From positions 27,441,375 through 27,505,374 of the forward strand of contig NC_079373.1 in NCBI RefSeq assembly GCF_021018895.1: a stretch of 64,000 bases of DNA. Direction: 5' to 3'. The notes below the pieces were generated by a model, which was not told the origin of the DNA, searched no databases, and worked only from the letters and a program-made list of their open reading frames with translations. The translations under genes and the position numbers were made by a program. The DNA is from Seriola aureovittata (taxonomy: Eukaryota; Chordata; Actinopteri; Carangiformes; Carangidae). Of this stretch, positions 37,970 through 50,700 are shown in pieces. Every line of letters starts with the position of its first letter. Position 1 is the stretch's first letter.

Positions 37970-38984
37970 TGTTTTGTTTTGTTTTGTTTTGTTTTGTTTT
38001 GTCAATACAGACAGTTTTCAATTAATACAACTGCAGTTAATTAATTGCAATTACCTGCGGTTGTGGAAATGAATACTGTGCAAAATACCCCAGATCCAGA
38101 GATGTAGTTTCCCAAATACTTCAAAATATGATCCCATATATATGATGAAATCTGGACTGGACGTGCTCCAATCACAATTATTCACTCCTGAGGAACAGAG
38201 GCTTCCATTCAGTTTAAACAAATAATGATTCATCATTGTTCATTTTAGTAGCAGTAGTTCCAGTTGTTGTTATAGACATTATTACTTATTATAATGTGAT
38301 ACACTTTCTCACAGTGATACATATGACATGTAAATTTAAAACCAAAATAAATACTTAAGATAGACTGAGACTGGGAACTAACTAACTTGTACTTATTGTG
38401 AAAGGATCTGCTGTCGGTCTAGAGCTCCTGCTGCTGCTCCTTTCAAACAGATGACGTGGACGTGTTGCCTGGTGGATGTTCTGTGATTGGAGCCTCCTGT
38501 AAACAACAATTACAGAGCAGCTCAGCAGTGGCTTATTTTAGCATCTGTGGGAACAAACTGACTGTTTCTGTTCCAGATCATCACATGTTCATTAGTTACC
38601 TGTGTAATATTCTTTTCATTTCACTTTTGGTTTTTTTATTCATTGATTGTAATTATTTTTGTGTGTTTGTGCATCTGATTGTATTTCCATGTCTTTATAA
38701 AGCATTGCAACATTGATTGATTTATTTATTGATTTCATTATCAATTAATCTTCTGATTGTTTTCTAAATGAATCGCAGTCTGTAAAACAGCCCAAAACCC
38801 ACAGAGATTTAATTTAATGTTTGAAAAATGGCAGAAATCATTAATAGAAACTCTATTTTTCTTCTTTGATTAATCTAATCTAATTTCTTAAATAAGGTCA
38901 TTCAATCACTCTATGGTTTACAAACACCAACGGAAATATTTTACTTATCAAAACACTTTTATTGTGAAGGACAATTAGTGACTT
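37641..38984. other. Upstream flank of prr5l
   Basis: Contains the pentanucleotide repeats at 37.9-38.0 kb. An ACTTCCGGT motif at about 37780 may belong to the promoter. No exon is recognisable. Confidence 0.5.
37904..38002. repeat. (TTTAG)n then (TTTTG)n
   Basis: Two adjoining pentanucleotide repeats, about 12 and 7 copies, upstream of the likely prr5l promoter. Confidence 0.95.
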
Positions 38985-39090
38985 CCGGTATGGCTCTGAT
39001 TTCAGCTTGACACCGCGCGCTGCCTCCCATTGGTTCAGAGAACTTCATCTCATGAATATTCATGACGTGGTTACACGTGAACATGAAAGA
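38985..39090. promoter_or_regulatory. Promoter-like motif cluster
   Basis: Within ~90 bp: ACTTCCGGT (ETS type), a GCGCGC stretch, CCCATTGGTT (inverted CCAAT box), a perfect 14-bp palindrome CATGAATATTCATG (39051-39064), then TGACGTGG (CRE-like) and ACACGTGA (E-box like). The surroundings are AT-rich repeats. It could be an alternative prr5l promoter or a separate transcript start; no exon could be tied to it. Confidence 0.35.
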
Positions 39091-39569
39091 GAAGTTTCAG
39101 AGACACCATTAAACTTTATTTCAGAAGGAAATACTGCAGTTTCTACTTCATGTGTTTGACATTAGTTACTTTTCAGATTAAGATTTTACAATTAAAAACT
39201 TACGTGAGTCGTTTTTCTTACAGAAATCAGAGTGTACTTGTGTCTCCTTGTTTTCAGTTTCACCACAGAAACGTTTCTCCTCTAGATTTCATTTTCAATA
39301 ACTGTTCAAATCATCAATAATTCACTAAAGATCAGAGAAAAGTCCAGAAACTAAATCCAGATCAGTGAACATTATTATTTCTTCTTTCCTCTCCCATTAA
39401 TCATGTGACGACCTGTCAGATTTATCTGGTGACCCTTTGGAGGGGCCTGACCCCTATGTTGGGAACCAAGTGTAGGTTACATTAGTTAAAGCAGCGTCAC
39501 CTGGAGCAGCTACAACAGTAACTGGACTGAGGATCAATGATCTGAGATCTGAGACAGTTTACTGCACAA

Positions 39570-41586
39570 TGAAGTACTTTTACTGTGATACTATAAGTAC
39601 ATGAAGTCAGGAAGTGCATTTACTTTGATACTGTAACAACAGGAAGTACTTTTACTGTGATACTGTAACTACAGGAAGTACTTTTACTGTGATACTGTAA
39701 GTACATGAAGTCAGGAAGTGCATTTACTGTGATACTGTAACAACAGGAAGTACTTTTAATGTGATACTGTAGCTACAGCAAGTAAGGAAGTACTTTTACT
39801 TTGATACTGTAACTACAGGAAGTCAGGAAGTACTTTTACTTTGATACTGTAACTACAGGAACTACTTCTACTGTGATACTGTAGCTACAGGAGGTCAGGA
39901 AGTACATTTACTGTGATACTGTAGCTACAGCAAGTAAGGAAGTACTTTTACTTTGATACTGTAACTACAGGAAGTACTTTACTGTGATACTATAAGTACA
40001 TGAAGTCAGGAAGTACATTTACTATGATACTGTAACTACAGGAAGTACTTTTAATGTGATACTGTAGCTACAGCAAGTAAGGAAGTACTTTTACTTTGAT
40101 ACTGTAACTACAGGAAGTACTTTTACTTTGATACTGTAACTACAGGAAGTACTTCTACTGTGATACTGTAGCTACAGGAGGTCAGGAAGTACTTTTACTG
40201 TAATACTATAAGTACATGAAGTCAGGAAGTACATTTACTATGAGACTGTAACTACAGGAAGTACTTTTACTGTGATACTGTAGCTACAGCAAGTAAGGAA
40301 GTACTTTTACTTTGATACTGTAACTACAGGAAGTCAGGAAGTACTTTTACTGTGATACTGTAGCTACAGGAGGTCAGGAAGTACTTTTACTGTAATACTG
40401 TAACTACAGGAAGTCAGGAAGTACTTTTACTGTGATACTGTAATTACAGGAAGTACTTTTACTGTGATACTATAAGTACATGAAGTCAGGAAGTACATTT
40501 ACTATGAGACTGTAACTACAGGAAGTACTTTTAATGTGATACTGTAGCTACAGCAAGTAAGGAAGTACTTTTACTTTGATACTGTAACTACAGGAAGTCA
40601 GGAAGTACTTTTACTTTGATACTGTAACTACAGGAACTACTTCTACTGTGATACTGTAGCTACAGGAGGTCAGGAAGTACTTTTACTGTGATACTGTAAC
40701 TACAGGAAGTACTTTTACTGTGATACTGTAAGTACATGAAGTCAGGAAGTGCATTTACTTTGATACTGTAACAACAGGAAGTACTTTTACTGTGATACTG
40801 TAGCTACAGCAAGTAATGAAGTATTTTTACTTTGATATTGTAACTACAGGAAGTCAGGAAGTACTTTTACTTTGATACTGTAACTACAGGAAGTACTTTA
40901 CTGTGATACTATAAGTACATGAAGTCAGGAAGTACATTTACTGTGATACTGTAGCTACAGCAAGTAAGGAAGTACTTTTACTTTGATACTGTAACTACAG
41001 GAAGTACTTTACTGTGATACTATAAGTACATGAAGTCAGGAAGTACATTTACTATGATACTGTAACTACAGGAAGTACTTTTAATGTGATACTGTAGCTA
41101 CAGCAAGTAAGGAAGTACTTTTACTTTGATACTGTAACTACAGGAAGTACTTTTACTTTGATACTGTAACTACAGGAAGTACTTCTACTGTGATACTGTA
41201 GCTACAGGAGGTCAGGAAGTACTTTTACTGTAATACTATAAGTACATGAAGTCAGGAAGTACATTTACTATGAGACTGTAACTACAGGAAGTACTTTTAC
41301 TGTGATACTGTAGCTACAGCAAGTAAGGAAGTACTTTTACTTTGATACTGTAACTACAGGAAGTCAGGAAGTACTTTTACTGTGATACTGTAGCTACAGG
41401 AGGTCAGGAAGTACTTTTACTGTAATACTGTAACTACAGGAAGTCAGGAAGTACTTTTACTGTGATACTGTAATTACAGGAAGTACTTTTACTGTGATAC
41501 TATAAGTACATGAAGTCAGGAGGTACATTTACTATGATACTGTAACTACAGGAAGTACTTTTACTGTGATACTGTAGCTACAGGAA
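39570..41586. repeat. 2-kb minisatellite dense in GGAAGT motifs
   Basis: Units of ~32-40 bp alternate CTACAGGAAGT, optional CAGGAAGT and ACTTTTACTGTGATACTGTA. Variants (GTGCATTTAC, ATTTACTATGA, TAAGTACATGAAGT) occur in ordered blocks. A block of about 610 bp starting near 39895 recurs without visible change 1030 bp further on (ends near 41535), showing a recent internal duplication. It lies 2-4 kb upstream of the likely prr5l first exon. Confidence 0.95.
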
Positions 41587-42055
41587 GCTGATTATACAGT
41601 TTCTTATCTTGTCTTGTAAATTTAGTTTTAATACCTTTGATGCCAGTTTTTACATTATTTAGAAATCGTCGTTGTTCTTCTTCACTGCCTTTTGTTGGTG
41701 CATTAACCCCGACCACACAGAACACACTCAGGAGTCGTAGTCGATCCAAACCCTGAATCACCATCATCTCACTCATCTGGTTTGTTCCTTAAGCAGCTGT
41801 TTGTTTTATATTTTATGTTTTAGAATCATAACTTATTTTTAATTCACATCACAGAAGGAAATGAAAGTTTACTGGTTTGTTAAGAGGGACAGTCACAGAG
41901 TTTCTTTATTAAAGTCGCTGCAGCAGATTCCACAGCAGAGAGTTTCTTTCTCTCATCAATAGAAACAGAACGTGAACAGAATATTAATCATTCATTCATT
42001 CTGTCAGACAGAGCTGCTGCTGCTGCTTTCACACCAGAGACAACAGGGAGACTGG
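41587..42055. other. Spacer between the two minisatellites
   Basis: Short open frame (71 codons, minus) at 41561-41776 has no recognisable domain and starts inside the repeat. A fragment such as TAATACCTTTGATGCC … CGACCACACAGAACACACTC could be old repeat. Nothing else supported. Confidence 0.5.
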
Positions 42056-44063
42056 TCACTGAGTTAACCAGTCTGTGACCAGTTCAACCAGTCTGTGACC
42101 AGTTTAACCAGTCTGTCACCAGTTCAACCAGTCTGTGACCAGTTCAACCAGTCTGTCACCAGTTCAACCAGTCTGTGACCAGTTCAACCAGTCTGTGACC
42201 AGTTCAACCAGTCTGTCACCAGTTTAACCAGTCTGTGATCAGTTCAACCAGTCTGTCACCAGTTTAACCAGTCTGTGACCAGTTCAACCAGTCTGTGACC
42301 AGTTCAACCAGTCTGTGACCAGTTCAACCAGTCTGTCACCAGTTCAACCAGTCTGTGATCAGTTTAACCAGTCTGTCACCAGTTCAACCAGTCTGTCACC
42401 AGTTTAACCAGTCTGTGACCAGTTTAACCAGTCTGTGACCAGTTCAACCAGTCTGTGACCAGTTCAACCAGTCTGTGACCAGTTTAACCAGTCTGTGACC
42501 AGTTCAACCAGTCTGTGATCAGTTTAACCAGTCTGTGACCAGTTCAACCAGTCTGTGACCAGTTTAACCAGTCTGTGGCCAGTTTAACCAGTCTGTGACC
42601 AGTTCAACCAGTCTGTGACCAGTTTAACCAGTCTGTGGCCAGTTTAACCAGTCTGTGACCAGTTCAACCAGTCTGTGACCAGTTTAACCAGTCTGTGGCC
42701 AGTTTAACCAGTCTGTGACCAGTTTAACCAGTCTGTGACCAGTTCAACCAGTCTGTGACCAGTTTAACCAGTCTGTGACCAGTTTAACCAGTCTGTGACC
42801 AGTTCAACCAGTCTGTGACCAGTTCAACCAGTCTGTGACCAGTTTAACCAGTCTGTGACCAGTTCAACCAGTCTGTGACCAGTTCAACCAGTCTGTGATC
42901 AGTTTAACCAGTCTGTCACCAGTTCAACCAGTCTGTGACCAGTTTAACCAGTCTGTGACCAGTTTAACCATTCTGTGACCAGTTCAACCAGTCTGTCACC
43001 AGTTCAACCAGTCTGTCACCAGTTCAACCAGTCTGTGACCAGTTTAACCAGTCTGTCACCAGTTCAACCAGTCTGTGACCAGTTCAACCAGTCTGTGACC
43101 AGTTCAACCAGTCTGTGACCAGTTCAACCAGTCTGTGACCAGTTCAACCAGTCTGTGACCAGTTCAACCAGTCTGTGACCAGTTTAACCAGTCTGTCACC
43201 AGTTCAACCAGTCTGTGACCAGTTCAACCAGTCTGTGACCAGTTCAACCAGTCTGTCACCAGTTTAACCAGTCTGTCACCAGTTTAACCAGTCTGTGACC
43301 AGTTCAACCAGTCTGTCACCAGTTTAACCAGTCTGTGACCAGTTTAACCAGTCTGTCACCAGTTCAACCAGTCTGTGACCAGTTTAACCAGTCTGTGACC
43401 AGTTCAACCAGTCTGTGACCAGTTCAACCAGTCTGTCACCAGTTCAACCAGTCTGTGACCAGTTTAACCAGTCTGTGATTAGTCTGTGACCAGTTTAACC
43501 AGCCTGTCACCATTTCAACCAGTCTGTCACCAGTTCAACCAGTCTGTCACCAGTTTAACCAGTCTGTCACCAGTTCAACCAGTCTGTCACCAGTTTAACC
43601 AGTCTGTGACCAGTTTAACCAGTCTGTCACCAGTTTAACCAGTCTGTCACCAGTTCAACCAGTCTGTCACCAGTTTAACCAGTCTGTCACCAGTTCAACC
43701 AGTCTGTGACCAGTTCAACCAGTCTGTGACCAGTTCAACCAGTCTGTGACCAGTTCAACCAGTCTGTCACCAGTTCAACCAGTCTGTGACCAGTTCAACC
43801 AGTCTGTGACCAGTTCAACCAGTCTGTGACCAGTTCAACCAGTCTGTGACCAGTTCAACCAGTCTGTGACCAGTTCAACCAGTCTGTGACCAGTTAACCA
43901 GTCTGTGACCAGTTAACCAGTCTGTCACCAGTTCAACCAGTCTGTGACCAGTTCAACCAGTCTGTGACCAGTTCAACCAGTCTGTGACCAGTTCAACCAG
44001 TCTGTGACCAGTTCAACCAGTCTGTGACCAGTTTAACCAGTCTGTGATTAGTCTGTGACTAGT
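42056..44063. repeat. 2-kb array of a 20-bp unit
   Basis: About 100 copies of AACCAGTCTGTGACCAGTTC occur with few indels. Variation is concentrated at two sites: C/T in AGTTC/AGTTT and G/C in GTGACC/GTCACC, with rarer GATC and GGCC. Two 19-bp units occur near 43890-43910. Irregular units with GATTAGTCTGTGACC occur near 43478 and 44045. No unique spacers, so not CRISPR-like. Confidence 0.97.
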
Positions 44064-44099
44064 TTAACTCTCTGTAGTTAATTAGTAGTTAGTTAGTGG

Positions 44100-44475
44100 A
44101 TCATGACAGAGTTTTATTCACTGAGGAAACTTGTTCTGAAAGTCAGATTCCTAGTTTATTGATCTGGATCAGGGAAACGACTAACGATGATTTTATTAAC
44201 AGTTAATTATCAGTTGATTATTTAATCAATAAAACATCAGAAAATGGTGAAAAACATCCAAGGTGACGTCTTCAAACGTCTCATTTCTCTAACAAACAGC
44301 TCAAAGTCTGAAATCTAAAGTCAAAGATTCTCACGTTTTCAACATTTTATAAAAATACATTTAATATAATGTAATTGTTGCAGCTCTGATCTGACGGATA
44401 AAACCCAGACCAGTTCTTCAGATCTGAGTCACCCATGTATCTCTGTGAACCAGCTTCTGTCTAACTGGTCCCAGG
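44100..44475 (-). other. Glutaminase-like gene 3' UTR and poly(A) signal
   Basis: After the TGA (44478-44476) the minus strand carries AATAAA at 44118-44113, about 40 bp before the 20-bp minisatellite begins. Part of this stretch (44170-44380) matches a common dispersed fish repeat (GTTAATTATCAGTTGATTA-type core followed by CAGAAAATGGTGAAAAA), so the 3' UTR is largely repeat-derived. The gene therefore ends close to the minisatellite. Confidence 0.45.
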
Positions 44476-45910
44476 TCAGACTGTGGCTCCCTGCAGCAGC
44501 TGAACTGCAGAGCCCCTGCTGTGCCTCCGGGCCTCCTGCAGAGCAGAGCTCCCCCACCTGGTGGAAGGACAGAACTACATCAGACACTGTCTCAACATGT
44601 AAATTATATACAATTATATACAATTATATACAATTATATACAATCTATGTCCAAAGTTTATATGAAACTATAAAATGATGAAAACACCTGAAAATGAAGA
44701 AACATCCAACAGGAACAAAAACTCATTCTCTCATTTCTCTGAAACAAAAACATTTTATCATTTATAATTTTTTCACTTGTTTTAAAAAGATAATGATTTG
44801 AACTCTTGTTCTGTCTGAAGATCCTGCGGAGGCTCGTGGTGACAGACTGCGCTCGGCAGGTGTGGCCTCACCTGTCCTTGAGGGCGGGGTTCGCTCCAGC
44901 GTTCTCCAGCAGGAAGCGGATGACCTCTGTGTGACCTTCGGCGGCCGCCACGTGCAGAGCCGACCGGCCATCGTAGTCGACAGCATTAACGTCCACTCCA
45001 GACAGGAAGTACCTGCAGACCACCACAGAAGAAGAGACATTAATACAGCCTCAGAAATAATCGACTTGAAGCTTTGTTTTTATTCTGGCTCTAAATGTGT
45101 TTGTTGTTCATTTCCTGTTTATCTTTTTATTTCACCCCCATCCAGCTCCATCTCCTGTGTGCAATGCATTATGGGAGAACAAGAGTCTGTCTGCTTCAAG
45201 TAAAAAAAACCTGATTAGAGTTTGTGTGCGAATGGATGTGGGACACAGTGAAAGTCCCGCAGGGGCTGATGGGAAACTCGTTAGTGGTGCAGGTATCTGA
45301 TCATAAAGCAAAGAGCTGGACAGATTAAAATGCGACCTGATGTCGGCGCTAGAGGGAAAGTTATGTAACGTTGAAATACGAAGGTTACCTCCTCAGGGAC
45401 TGCACGTCTCCTTTAAAAGCCGCCAGCAGGACGTTCATGATCTGGTATCCCTGCGGAGGAGAGGAGGCCTTTTAGAAGCACTCACATAAACTGGTCTGGG
45501 ATCAGAGTAAAGGAACAGAGAGGAGCTCGACCTCAGACTCAGTCTTCCACTGTCTGTAGGCCAGAATCTGCCTGAGCGGCGTCCTGATGTCGAAACTGTG
45601 CAGCTGAAACATCGAGATCAGCTCCTACAGACAGAAGAGTCACTTTATTGTTACAAACCCGATGAAAACTCAGTCAAGAAATTAATCAAATTAAACCCAA
45701 TCAAAAATAAATAAATACTGGTTGTGTCCCCTGGTAAGTGAATATCTACTTCCGGTTTCAGGTGGAGGTGTTACCTGGCAGAAGTGGACGGCCCTCCAGG
45801 GGTTTCCACAGGCGTCCAACTCTGGAGAAAACGCCATCAGACCCAAAACACCAGGAACCACAGCCAGCAGGGAGCCGTGGCTGCTGGACGACGCCGGCAC
45901 AGACGTCTGC

Positions 45911-45943
<33 letters not shown>

Positions 45944-47641
45944 ACACACACACACACACAGTCAGATCCAGATTCAGATCATCTTCTTTTAAACCTTAAA
46001 GGAAGAAAGTCTTAAACAAATTGAGCTGATGTGAGAATAAACAAATAAACAGGTAAATATATATGATGATATAATTATATAAGATAATGTTTCAGGTCGT
46101 TAATGACGTTGTCCTGAGGATTTTCTCCTCCTCTAGTCGACTCCTGCGGGACAGAAACATGAGGCTGGACCTTGTAGTGGAAAGCTGTGGAGTAATCCTT
46201 CATCCCCGCCACCTGCATCATGGACAGCATGCTCCGCGCGGTCGCCGGCGACAACACCTGGTCACCTGACAGCGGACAGAGCCCCCCGTTGGCTAAGGAG
46301 GCGGCCATGACGGCTCCTGACTCACAGGTGACCTCGGTTGAGGAGCACTGTCACACAGAAGAGACACGAGGCTGATTATAAAGAATATTCATGGCAGTTT
46401 GAAGATTTACCCAGAAACCACCAGAAACCAACCAGGAGTCTAGAGATCAAACAGCTGATTAGTGAAGTGACAGAAAAGTAACTGTGATAATTGATGAATG
46501 GTTTGAAGTTTATGTTTTAAGAGATTATGAAAATGTTCTCAGATGTGAATATTTTCTGGTTTCCATGACAACGAACTGAGACAAAACATTTGAATCTGTT
46601 CACTCGGACTTCAGATATTTTATTCACTGAACAATTAATCAGTTATTAAAGAAAATAACTGTCATACATTATTGATAATGAATAATACGACCTCACCCGA
46701 GGAAAACTGATAAAAACACAATTTAACAACAAATGTTGCTGCACATACAAGATTATTATTATTTTCAATCTAATGATTATTAAATTAAAATAAACTGACT
46801 GTAACCGACCTAATAATGTGGGTTATGTGACAATGTTGAAGTTATTTAGTTATTTATTTTTTGTTCTTTGTATTTATATTTTGAAAATTCCACTAAACAA
46901 TAGGAATAATAAAAAAAAAAGGTTTAGCTTTTGTAGATTTTGTGTTTGTGTCAGATTATTAATGACATATTATTGTGATGAACGCTGATTCGAGACTCTA
47001 GAATCACAGCTGCAAGTGAACTCAGTAAGAACTAAAACAGACCAGGTCTTACGACTAGATTCTGACACAAGACCAGGACCAAGATGGAGGATGGAGGTCC
47101 TGATTATGAGGTGAATCTCCCACGGCAACGAGTCTCTCTACCTGCCGGGAACATAGATCTTTAAGGTGAGTGTTACCTGCAGCATCAGATCCAGAGCAGC
47201 GTTGCTGTCCGTCTTCTCTGGGAAACACTGAAACACAGGAGTCTGGTTAGAGGCGACAAGAGGACACACTCCACACCAACGGTGACTTCTCACCTTTAAA
47301 TGCTCCTCACCTTCTTCTCCTGCAGGTAGAAGGACAGGGCGTGGAGTCTGACGCTGGACGTCCTGCTGCTCTGATAACTGAGATCACACAAAAACAACAC
47401 ACACTCAGAGCCGCTGTGTGACGCAGATACACTGTGATTGGTCCGGAGGATGTTTATGGTGTGACGTCATCACAGTGTGACATCGGCACAGTGTGACATC
47501 ATAGTTTAATGATGTCACATTAGCCTCATTCTTCAGATTATTATTAACAGTTAACTGCAGAGGTGTCAGAGTCTGTACCTGCTGCAGTTCAGGTGGGCGT
47601 GCTCTTTGTTGCAGAGTCTCCGCACGACGTTCAGCACCTGC

Positions 47642-47682
<41 letters not shown>

Positions 47683-47687
47683 AGTTA

Positions 47688-47718
<31 letters not shown>

Positions 47719-50700
47719 GTCCTTTTGTTTCCACCTGTCGTCTTCATCACTTACTGAGTCGTACTTCTCCTCTTCCTCTGCACACAGCCTCCCCGCCAGC
47801 TGGAGACACACACAGTTAATTAATTGGTTTATTGATTAATTGGTTTATTAAATATCACAATATTAAACACATTTACACGATCAGGTAAAAATAATATTCA
47901 ATAAACATTCGATTCTCTAATTAAAAGCGAGAAGACGCTTCATTTTCTACACTCAAAACCTGGATGATGGATGAATTAATGGATGGATGATGATGGAGTT
48001 ACCTGTAGTAAAGACACAGTAACAATGGCTCCTGTCTCAGTGAGCGGGCTGTGAGGGATTCCTGCAAACAGAAACATTCATCAGACTGTTACTTCCTGCT
48101 GCTCTACAGGGTCAGAGGTCAGAGGTCAGAGGTCTTGGTAGGATATTCACTCTGAGAATTTTGTTTTGCTGATCACATTAAAATGGCTATAATCAGGGGT
48201 GTCGAGTGGCGCAGTGGCTGCAGTGGCCACAGTTCTCGCCGCAGTCGGCCCGGTTCGAATCTCGCATCGGACGGCCCTTTACTGCAGGTCACTCCCCCTC
48301 CCTGCCTCCCCATTTCCTGTCTCTCTCTACCGTGCTGTCATAAAGACATTAAAAGCCCAAAAAATATACTTAAAAATGGCTATAATCAACATTTTTATAA
48401 TAACAATTAGGTTAACTTTTTTGTTACTTGACTTTTCTGATCAGTGTAAAAATCTCAAATACAAAGATAATGATTGATGATCTGAGCAGAGTGATAACGA
48501 TTAATCACTTCATTTCTAAAAAGTAAAAACACTGGCAATTAAAAGTTTGTGGAAACCAAAGAAACTGATTCTGATCAACAAGTTATTTCCATTACAAGTT
48601 TATAAATCATATGAAACAAAGAAAAAATGCAAATGTTTTTCTTATTTTAATTTAATAAATAATAGTTATTGATCAGCAAAATAATGTTCTTCAGCAGGTT
48701 CAGAAACTGGAGACATCAGAGGGACGAGGAGAGTTTAGTTTGACCCTGGACCTTTCTTAGTGAGTGTGAACGGAGAGTCGTATCTGGAGAACTCCTCCAC
48801 ACCCACGTATCTGTGGACCAGGTCTGAGCCCAGCAGGTCCACCGCCACGCCGTACACCAGCGGCCATGACACCTCACCCAGAACCAGAGAGCCGGCCCAG
48901 TCCCCCAGAGACAACCTGACACACGGAGGACAGACATTTGTTGAATCTGTCTGGATGTTTTAATAAATGAATATTATCATTATACCTTATTTTCAGACAA
49001 CAAAAGGAGACAGTGTCGTTTTCTTATTTCTTATCGTCGTCAGTGATGAAGTTTATAAAGAATATTTTCTTTATTTCTAAACCTTCAAACACAGAATCTT
49101 CTGCCTCGTCTTTATCTCACGTCGCCATCGTTAGGACACTGACGGGTTCAAACATGACTGACTGATTGTTTTTCCTCCACAGTGTTTGGTCTCTCACATT
49201 TTCAAAATAAAAGGAAATTCATTTTCCAACTAAAAGCTCTGCTTCAAAGTAAGAGTACTTCATAAAAGGACAATATTTGTCTTTAAGTGTCGTGAAGTAA
49301 AAGTCAGAAGTTTCCAAAAAATAAAACTCAATTCAAGTACAGATACTGGAGAAATATACATATAGTACTCAAGTAGAAGTACTATGTTACTGTCCTCCCC
49401 TGGTATCGTATCAGACGTACCTCTGTCCATCCACAGTGCAGATTGAGACTCCCCACTTGCTGCTGTCCACACACTCCTTCTCTTTCTCCTGATTGGACAA
49501 ATACAGAAAAGTACAAAGGTCATTCAGACTGAAAAATCTAAACTTCTTCAACACTGACCAGACATATTGACTCTGTCTGAATCACACTCATATAGAACAT
49601 GATACTGTGACGTACTGAGCAGTTCTCAGTTTGGTGCCTCGCCCACGGAAAGCGTCACTTCAGATCAGAAGTCCACCAGCCTGGACGGGCTGTTTGTAGT
49701 CTTCATATCTCAACACTATGTTTGGAAACTGATCCCAGAATCTAATCTGCTGACAGGTGTCTGAGCAGAACTCACCTGCACCGACGACAGCTGACGACAC
49801 CTGGAGAACAACTTCTGGGTCTCTTCAGTGAAGGTAGAAAAATCTGGAATAACGAATCGTCCCTGCAGAGCTTTCAGGATGAGGGAGACGAATCCTGTGA
49901 TGCACCTACAGCAGGACGCACAACGGTAACCCAACATCATCACAACAACCACAAAGCCCACAGCTAGAGTCGCTACCAAAGACCGCCATCAGAATAACAA
50001 CCACGCTCAAAAACATGACATATACACCACAAACCACCATGAAAACTTATGACAGCTTCCTGGACCTGAACCAGAAGAGACCTGCAACCCAAAAAAAGAT
50101 CCAGAAACATGACCACAAGTGGTCTGACTGTCAGACTGTAGCTGCAAATAAAACAGTGAGTCATCTGCAAAACCTCAGAGGTAGATTCATGATTTCAGAA
50201 AAATCTGCTGCAGGGAGGGGAGAGAGGGTCATGGAGAGGTTTTACTGAAGAAGGAAGACTGAATCTTGTCCGAGAAGGAAGGACAGAAGGACAGAAGGAC
50301 AGAAGGACGGACAGAAGGACGGACAGAAGGAAGGACAGAAGGACAGAAGGAAGGACAGAAGGACAGAAGGAAGGACAGAAAGTAGGACAGAAGGACAGAA
50401 AGTAGGACAGAAGGACAGAAAGTAGGACAGAAGGACAGAAGGACAGAAGGACAGAAGGAAGGACAGAAGGACGGACAGAAGGACAGAAGGACAGAAGGAA
50501 GGACAGAAGGACGGACAGAAGGACAGAAGGACGGACAGAAGGAAGGACAGAAGGACAGAAGTAAGGATAGAAGGAAGGACAGAAGGAAGGACAGAAGGAA
50601 GGACAGAAGGAAGGACAGAAGGACAGAAGGACGGACAGAAGGACGGACAGAAGGAAGGACAGAAGGAAGGAAGGACAGAAGGACAGAAGGACAGAAGGAA

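Noticed and set aside
42056..44063. CRISPR-like regular array
   Set aside because: Units are contiguous 20-bp copies without unique spacers, in a vertebrate-type genome with no cas genes.
48220..48262. tRNA gene suggested by GGTTCGAATC
   Set aside because: The A and B boxes belong to a SINE head with a poly-A-like tail and a 16-bp target duplication; the cloverleaf is not intact.
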